From Flavobacteriaceae bacterium (GTDB lineage: Bacteria; Bacteroidota; Bacteroidia; Flavobacteriales; Flavobacteriaceae): 11,273 bases of DNA. Position numbers and translations under genes: made by a program. The first letter of the stretch is position 1; every line of letters begins with the position of its first letter. The notes below the pieces were generated by a model, which worked only from the letters and a program-made list of their open reading frames with translations, made no database searches and was not told where the DNA came from. Positions 7,304 to 11,273 of this stretch are shown one piece after another. Location: positions 1 to 11,273 of the forward strand of contig DAOVTF010000030.1 in the NCBI GenBank assembly GCA_030633225.1, given 5' to 3'.

Positions 7304-7546
7304 TTATAAAATTATCGTAATAATTCCTACAAAAATAATTAAAAACATAATAATTAAAGATTTCCACAACGAATGCGCATACTTTAATTCCATGAAATTA
7401 AATACTACTAATAAAAACTTTATTGAGAATAAGAATAGAATCGTAAGAATTATATAATTAAAATTTCCAAAATTATTTGAAAATAAAGCTGTAATAATTG
7501 TTAGTACAATTAACAAACCTAGTGTGTAAATATCTTTTTTTCTCAT
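7304..7546 (-). CDS. small cytochrome oxidase subunit IV-like membrane protein (NorF-like)
   Basis: An 80-residue protein with three hydrophobic segments. The pattern FMELKYAHSLWK after the second segment matches the small subunit-IV family of haem-copper oxidases (FMxLRHAHxxWR-like), to which NorF-type proteins belong. NorF helps nitric oxide reductase activity in Paracoccus-type nor clusters, and the order norQ-D-E-F is kept here apart from inserted genes. I choose the ATG at 7546 (MRKKDIYTLG); the longer frame from 7588 would overlap the preceding gene by 40 bases. The start lies 2 bases after the norE-like stop, so translation is probably coupled. Alternative: a subunit IV of a nearby oxidase, but no oxidase core gene is seen here. 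Confidence 0.72.
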   Translation of the reverse strand: MRKKDIYTLGLLIVLTIITALFSNNFGNFNYIILTILFLFSIKFLLVVFNFMELKYAHSLWKSLIIMFLIIFVGIITIIL

Positions 7547-7548
7547 AT

Positions 7549-8124
7549 TTATAGAATTAAATAAAGTGTGGGAAAAAGTAATAACCAAATAAGATCACAC
7601 ATATGCCAAAAAGCAGCACTAGCTTCTACATCTTCAAGCAACGCTGTTTTATTTTTTAAACCGTTTTGCATGAATAGTAGAATAACTAATCCAACTATTA
7701 CATGAATTACATGAAAGCCTGTTAATAACCAGTAAAAGGTGTAAAATGAATTATACCCAATGGTATATCCGGTATTAATCTTTAAGTAATATTCTACACT
7801 TTTTAAAATAAGAAATAAGAAGCCGCCTAACATTGTAATATTTAGATAAAAAGAAGCCTTTTGAAAGTTGTTGGTTTTAAAATGATGCACCGTAGTTGCC
7901 ATAAAAAAACCACTTGTCAATAAAAATATAGTATTGATCGCGCCATATGTTGCATTTAAACTCAATCTTGATTGATGAAATATTTCCGGGTCTTCTTTAC
8001 TATTAATCACTAAAAATATTAATGCAGCACCAAAAGTTATTAACTCTAAAAAAATAAGAATCCACATTAAAATTCCACCTGGTGGATAATATATGTTTTT
8101 AGGATCTATTTTAGTGGTTTCCAT
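7549..8124 (-). CDS. cytochrome c oxidase subunit III-like protein (NorE-like)
   Basis: Inner-membrane protein of 191 residues with five predicted helices (about 16-40, 60-80, 93-113, 128-152, 170-191), the five-helix form of the COX3 family. Typical blocks are PPGGILMWILIFLELITFG near the N terminus, KSVEY (108-112) with the conserved Glu, FHVIHVIVGL (137-146), and EASAAFWHMCDLIWLLLFP at the end. Short COX3 proteins next to norD/norQ are NorE; its exact role in NO reduction is not settled. The ATG lies 1 base after the lipoprotein stop, and the norF-like gene follows 2 bases after its own stop. The neighbourhood favours NorE over a true oxidase subunit. Confidence 0.82.
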   Translation of the reverse strand: METTKIDPKNIYYPPGGILMWILIFLELITFGAALIFLVINSKEDPEIFHQSRLSLNATYGAINTIFLLTSGFFMATTVHHFKTNNFQKASFYLNITMLGGFLFLILKSVEYYLKINTGYTIGYNSFYTFYWLLTGFHVIHVIVGLVILLFMQNGLKNKTALLEDVEASAAFWHMCDLIWLLLFPTLYLIL

Positions 8125-8125
8125 T

Positions 8126-8620
8126 TTAAATCTTTAGTAAGGAATTATTCTTTACAATATAGCTGTCTTTTTGCGTAATATTCCAGGCTTTTTCTTGTGA
8201 CTCGTTTACTCCTTTAACATTAATAATAATAGTAAGTGTATCATTTTGTTTTTCGAGTTCAACCTTTTTAATTTTATTTTGTATTGCAAAGTTATAAGGT
8301 AAATTCGGACAATTTTGTAACTTATTTAACATATACATATTTGAATTAAACCATTGTTTTAAAAAATCAATATGTTCAGTATTACATTCGTTATCAATAT
8401 TTAATGATATTAAAATCTTGCATTTTACAAAAGTTGTGTCCATTTTACACTCATTTCCAAAAGCAAAAAGATACATGCTAATTAAAGCTTTTTCGGGGTC
8501 ATTGGCTTGTTGCAAAAATTTTTCATTGATAATATTATTTTCAACTATTGTTGATTTATAGTTGTTTTGTTGACAAGAAAAAAGAAGAAATAATAATAGA
8601 AATTTTAAAATCCTAAACAT
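8126..8620 (-). CDS. putative lipoprotein of unknown function in the nor operon
   Basis: From the ATG at 8620 the product has 164 residues. The N terminus is a lipoprotein signal: MFRILKFLLLFLLFSC, with Cys16 as the lipidation site. The mature part has four more cysteines (58, 67, 79, 104), an acidic/helical first half, and a beta-like tail (VELEKQNDTLTIIINVKG). I do not recognise a family. The frame could be extended to a TTG at 8647, but that overlaps the preceding small gene, while the ATG lies 4 bases after its stop. Sitting between norD and norE with 1-4 base gaps, it is probably made with the nor accessory proteins; periplasmic cysteines could suggest a redox or metal role, but this is inference. 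Confidence 0.75.
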   Translation of the reverse strand: MFRILKFLLLFLLFSCQQNNYKSTIVENNIINEKFLQQANDPEKALISMYLFAFGNECKMDTTFVKCKILISLNIDNECNTEHIDFLKQWFNSNMYMLNKLQNCPNLPYNFAIQNKIKKVELEKQNDTLTIIINVKGVNESQEKAWNITQKDSYIVKNNSLLKI

Positions 8621-8624
8621 AAAT

Positions 8625-8792
8625 TTAATCTTTAATATTATCTGCAATAAAAAATATAATGGTTAACCCAAAAAAAACTATGGAAGTGATAAGCACGTAT
8701 TTCATATAAGGCCAACCAACAAAATCACCAATAGATGCTATCATTGCTAATTGTAGCCCTATTGCTAAAGCAATTTTTACTTTTTTACTCAT
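8625..8792 (-). CDS. 55-residue membrane protein of unknown function in the nor operon
   Basis: A short gene easily missed by length cut-offs. It begins ATG AGT AAA AAA and encodes 55 residues: a basic start (MSKKVK), one hydrophobic segment at about 7-21, a short GDFVGWPYMKY linker, a second segment at about 33-50, and ends ADNIKD. This predicts two membrane helices with both ends inside. Its start lies 4 bases after the norD stop and its stop lies 4 bases before the lipoprotein ATG, which strongly supports it as a real gene. I know of no named family; a small assembly or stabilising subunit for the NO reductase complex is possible but unproven. Confidence 0.72.
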   Translation of the reverse strand: MSKKVKIALAIGLQLAMIASIGDFVGWPYMKYVLITSIVFFGLTIIFFIADNIKD

Positions 8793-8796
8793 TAAT

Positions 8797-10563
8797 TTAA
8801 GATTTATGTTTTATTCGGTCATATAATTTTGCCAAAGATTGTAATAATTCAACGGGAGTTGTTAGAATTTCATAATGATTTGAACCAAACATTTGAGGTA
8901 AATAGTATTTTGCGTTGGCTTCAATTGCTAAGGCATACGAATTAATGTTTCGTTCATTCAATTCTCTTAAAGCTTGTTTTACATCATTAATTCCATATTT
9001 TCCTTCGTATCTGTCGTAATCATTTGGCTTACCATCCGATATCAAAATAATCCATTTGTTGTTCGTATCTCTTTTATCTAATAAAGCACCTGAATGACGT
9101 AAAGCTGTTCCAATTCTGGTATAGCCCTCAGGCTCAACTGCCCCTACTTTAAACTTTGCCTTGTCCCAATCTTCATCAAATCCTTTTACAGTTAAATAAG
9201 TAGCATAATTACGGGTTTTTGAATAAAAGCAATCGATAGAAAAATCAACATCAAATTCATTTAAAATTTCACCAAATAAAATAGAAACTTGTTTTTCTAC
9301 ATCAATTACACGATTATTAGCTGCATATCCATCACTTGATAAACTAACGTCTAAGAGCATTAAAATAGATAGATTTTTTTCTTTTTTACGTTTAGATAAA
9401 TAAATATTTTCTGAAGGAGTATGACCCGAATGAATATCAGTATATAAATCTGTTAAGGCATCCATATCAAATTCTTCACCCTGTGTTTGCCTTCTTTGCT
9501 GTTGATATTTATTATTAATATTGGTTAGCATTTTTCTCAAACCCATCAAGGTTGAGGCATTTTCTGATATTGTTTTTTTGTAATAAGAAACATCAGTTTC
9601 TTTAATATTTTTAGGATAGAGTTTACAAAAACCTTCTTTATATTCTCGTTTGGAATAATCCCACTCATCATAACTAATATGATAATCATTTGTATTTATT
9701 TCTGCACTTTCAGAAACGGTTGTGTTTTCAACAAAATCAGCTTGATAAACAGAATGTGTTGTGTCGTCAACACGTACTGTGTATTTCATATTTAATTCTT
9801 CTAGGGCTTTGCTATGCTCATCTAATTCATCATCGCCATCAAAGTCACGCCAACCACCATCCCATTCTTCGGCAGTGTCAATCTTTTCAAAATCATGTGT
9901 TAAGACATAATCTTCCTGTTGTTTCTGGTCTATCTGTAGCGAAATAACTTCTTCAACAGCATTTGCTTTTAAGATCGTTTCTATTTCATCTGAAATTGCT
10001 TTTTTAGCTTTTTCGTTAAAGTTTTTTAGTTTTTTTTCTGGACTAGTTTCTGGATTGTTTCTCATCCATTTTCCATAAAGAAACGTATAGTCTGCAGGAA
10101 TTTTATTTGTAGCTAAGGATTTATAATAATTAAACAATTCTATATGAATACCTTCTGAAATCGGAAATTCTTCAAATAGGTTTTCTAAAATTTCTTTGGA
10201 TGATTTTAATGCTTTTTCTTGAGAATCTTCCAATGGATGATCTGTAGTGTCTTGCCAATTTATGTTTAAATTCTTTTGAACTGATAAATATAATATTCTA
10301 AATAAGTAGAATGAAAGATTCTCTTCATACGTTGGTAATTCGGAATAAAGAATAGGCAGGAAGAAATTATTATTTTTGTAGCCACCTTCTCTTTTGGCAG
10401 AGTAAATATCAATAGAATTACCGGTTATTGCTCTGGCAAAAATTGTCAATCTAGGTTTTATATCTATAAGATTTACAGTTTTAATTTGACTTTCAAGCGT
10501 GCTTCTCTTACGTTTTGTAAAAAAACCAGCTATTTTACCGTATAAATATTCGTCGAGTGCCAC
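8797..10563 (-). CDS. norD: NorD-like nitric oxide reductase activation protein (VWA domain)
   Basis: A 588-residue protein. The C-terminal third is a von Willebrand A domain with a complete metal-ion-dependent adhesion site: LLDVSLSS (Asp405, Ser407, Ser409), YTRIG (Thr482) and ISDGKPND (Asp510). The N-terminal part is mostly helical, with an acidic stretch around 230-250 (EEWDGGWRDFDGDDELDE), as in NorD/CbbO-type proteins. NorD works with the AAA+ protein NorQ to activate NorBC, probably by helping insert the non-haem iron; both act in the cytoplasm. The partner norQ is just upstream. The start is GTG, with no in-frame ATG between it and the upstream stop; the heptamer array ends just before it. 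Four bases separate its stop from the next gene. Confidence 0.9.
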   Translation of the reverse strand: MALDEYLYGKIAGFFTKRKRSTLESQIKTVNLIDIKPRLTIFARAITGNSIDIYSAKREGGYKNNNFFLPILYSELPTYEENLSFYLFRILYLSVQKNLNINWQDTTDHPLEDSQEKALKSSKEILENLFEEFPISEGIHIELFNYYKSLATNKIPADYTFLYGKWMRNNPETSPEKKLKNFNEKAKKAISDEIETILKANAVEEVISLQIDQKQQEDYVLTHDFEKIDTAEEWDGGWRDFDGDDELDEHSKALEELNMKYTVRVDDTTHSVYQADFVENTTVSESAEINTNDYHISYDEWDYSKREYKEGFCKLYPKNIKETDVSYYKKTISENASTLMGLRKMLTNINNKYQQQRRQTQGEEFDMDALTDLYTDIHSGHTPSENIYLSKRKKEKNLSILMLLDVSLSSDGYAANNRVIDVEKQVSILFGEILNEFDVDFSIDCFYSKTRNYATYLTVKGFDEDWDKAKFKVGAVEPEGYTRIGTALRHSGALLDKRDTNNKWIILISDGKPNDYDRYEGKYGINDVKQALRELNERNINSYALAIEANAKYYLPQMFGSNHYEILTTPVELLQSLAKLYDRIKHKS

Positions 10564-10568
10564 CTTAT

Positions 10569-10610
10569 AAATGTTAAATTGTAAATGCTAAATGCTAAAT
10601 GTTGAATATT
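10569..10610. repeat. array of six degenerate heptamers between norD and the four-helix-bundle gene
   Basis: Read on the plus strand the 42 bases divide exactly into AAATGTT, AAATTGT, AAATGCT, AAATGCT, AAATGTT and GAATATT. The 7-base phase is unbroken. The array fills almost the whole gap between the norD GTG and the four-helix-bundle stop. Confidence 0.85.
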
Positions 10611-10613
10611 TCA

Positions 10614-10967
10614 TTACTTAATCTTACTTTTTGCTGTTTTAAGAATTGCTGTAATAATTTTTTGTATTTCTTCACAATCTTTTAATAATTCTGTTGCAAT
10701 TTGTTTATCTAAATAATTAGCATCTCTTAAAAGTCTAATCCAATAATGAGTTTCAAAAGCTTCTTTTTGTGAAATACTTAATTTATGAATAAAATCTTTT
10801 TTACTTTGTGCTTGTATTCCTTCTTCAATATTTGCTCCAATGGAGGTTGCAGAGCGAAGAAATTGTTTTGATAATATAAACTCCTTCTTTTTCTGTAGAG
10901 TTTTGTAGACATCTATAGATTTTAATGCAAATGAATAACTCTTATCTTTAATTGGGTTTTTTCTCAT
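10614..10967 (-). CDS. four-helix-bundle protein (S23/23S rRNA intervening-sequence protein family)
   Basis: A 117-residue basic, helical protein. The family hallmarks are SIDVYKTL near the N terminus, QFLRSATSIGANIEEG (35-50), the block FIHKLSISQKEAFETHYWIRLL (59-80), and a final helix DCEEIQKIITAILKTAKSKIK. Relatives are encoded in 23S rRNA intervening sequences of Leptospira and Coxiella, are widespread as orphan genes in Bacteroidota, and share a fold with Avd proteins of diversity-generating retroelements; their function is mostly unknown and probably involves nucleic-acid binding. The ATG at 10967 is preferred over a TTG at 10985. It has no known link to NO reduction, yet lies in the nor operon in the same direction, flanked by heptamer arrays, which suggests a mobile or repeat-associated cassette. 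Confidence 0.88.
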   Translation of the reverse strand: MRKNPIKDKSYSFALKSIDVYKTLQKKKEFILSKQFLRSATSIGANIEEGIQAQSKKDFIHKLSISQKEAFETHYWIRLLRDANYLDKQIATELLKDCEEIQKIITAILKTAKSKIK

Positions 10968-11003
10968 ACTAAAAGAATAATACAATTTATTTAAATTTTA
11001 TTT

Positions 11004-11043
11004 CATTAACCATTAACCATTAACCATTAACCATTAACCATTA
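11004..11043. repeat. tandem heptamer array CATTAAC (5.7 copies)
   Basis: Five perfect copies of CATTAAC (11004-11038) plus a partial CATTA (11039-11043), without mismatch. It starts at the base next to the norQ stop codon and ends 36 bases before the preferred start of the four-helix-bundle gene. On the transcribed strand the unit is GTTAATG, so the region holds repeated ATG triplets in shifting frames. Confidence 0.95.
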
Positions 11044-11273
11044 TCAAATCATCAAATCGCATAAATCTGTCAATGCTTGTGTTATTTCCAGATCATCTGT
11101 CAAGGGTTCTACAATTGCGACTTTAACCGATAGTCTTTTTGGTAATCCGGAATGGATTAATTTTGCAGCATCAACTAGTAATCGAGTAGATACAGTTTCG
11201 GTTAATCCAAGTTCTGTTAAATTTCTTATTTTATTAGCAATATTGACTAGTTTTTTGGCAATCCCTGATTCAA
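11044..11273 (-). CDS. norQ: NorQ-like MoxR/CbbQ AAA+ ATPase (partial, C-terminal end only)
   Basis: The last 75 codons of a gene entering from the right edge, ending in TGA at 11044-11046 (followed by TAA). The translation includes ESGIAKKLVNIANKIR, LGLTETVSTRLLVDAAKLI and VKVAIVEPLTDDLEITQAL. The STRLLV-DAAKLI pattern and the AIVEPLTDD motif are characteristic of the C-terminal lid of NorQ/CbbQ-type AAA+ proteins. NorQ forms the ATPase ring that works with NorD to activate nitric oxide reductase. The P-loop and Walker B would lie outside the window. Assignment as NorQ rather than another CbbQ relies on the adjacent norD, norE-like and norF-like genes. Confidence 0.82.
   Translation of the reverse strand, partial: ESGIAKKLVNIANKIRNLTELGLTETVSTRLLVDAAKLIHSGLPKRLSVKVAIVEPLTDDLEITQALTDLCDLMI

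Noticed and set aside
7146..7367. Minus-strand open frame between the norF-like gene and the amidase
   Set aside because: It overlaps both real genes in another frame and has only AT-driven hydrophobic composition.
9690..9947. Plus-strand open frame inside norD
   Set aside because: It is antisense to the NorD acidic region; the His/Gln/Leu-rich product is a by-product of norD codons.
10614..10967. Diversity-generating retroelement, because the protein resembles Avd
   Set aside because: There is no reverse transcriptase and no template/variable repeat pair in the window; the family resemblance alone is not enough.
10614..10967. 23S rRNA intervening sequence
   Set aside because: No rRNA sequence flanks the gene; both neighbours are protein-coding nor genes.
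11004..11043. Possible CRISPR array
   Set aside because: The units are 7 bases, directly adjacent and without spacers, and no cas gene is present.

Overview
The window looks like a chromosomal segment of a low-GC member of the Bacteroidota, most likely Flavobacteriaceae. The evidence is strongly A+T-rich DNA, -7 promoter boxes of the TAnnTTTG type, few Shine-Dalgarno sequences, an N-terminally extended AGCS transporter, and a secreted amidase carrying a domain seen in flavobacterial exoenzymes. Genus and species cannot be fixed from sequence alone.

Left part (1-2941): the 3' part of a Kdo/WaaP-type sugar kinase gene converges on aroC (chorismate synthase). Divergent from aroC is acyP (acylphosphatase), which overlaps convergently with a TauE/SafE-type membrane exporter. 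A tRNA-Ser(UGA) gene with a good -7 box and a near-perfect 14-bp terminator hairpin closes this ordinary section.

Middle part (2942-5725): this looks acquired or rearranged. Behind the tRNA lie two 9-bp direct repeats, an AT-rich gap and the tail of a broken coding sequence. A sodium:alanine symporter gene follows, visibly richer in G+C than its neighbours and with its own 14-bp terminator hairpin. Next comes a small IS200-type element with matching end hairpins and an HUH/Y1 transposase. Its right end abuts a secreted peptidoglycan amidase (PGRP fold) gene on the minus strand and cuts it off inside its C-terminal domain. The missing part of that gene is not on the other side of the IS.

Right part (7304-11273, all minus strand): this is the accessory end of a nitric oxide reductase (nor) operon. 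In transcription order it holds norQ (partial), a four-helix-bundle gene, norD, a 55-residue membrane protein, a lipoprotein, norE-like and norF-like genes, then the truncated amidase. From norD to norF the genes are 1-4 bases apart, so they are probably co-transcribed. NorQ and NorD are expected to mature the NorBC enzyme, which would lie to the right, outside the window. The two small unknown genes between norD and norE are candidate extra nor factors.

The most unusual structure is the four-helix-bundle gene between norQ and norD. It is bracketed by two different heptamer arrays, one starting at the norQ stop codon and the other ending six bases before the norD start. It looks like a self-contained cassette dropped into an otherwise tight operon.
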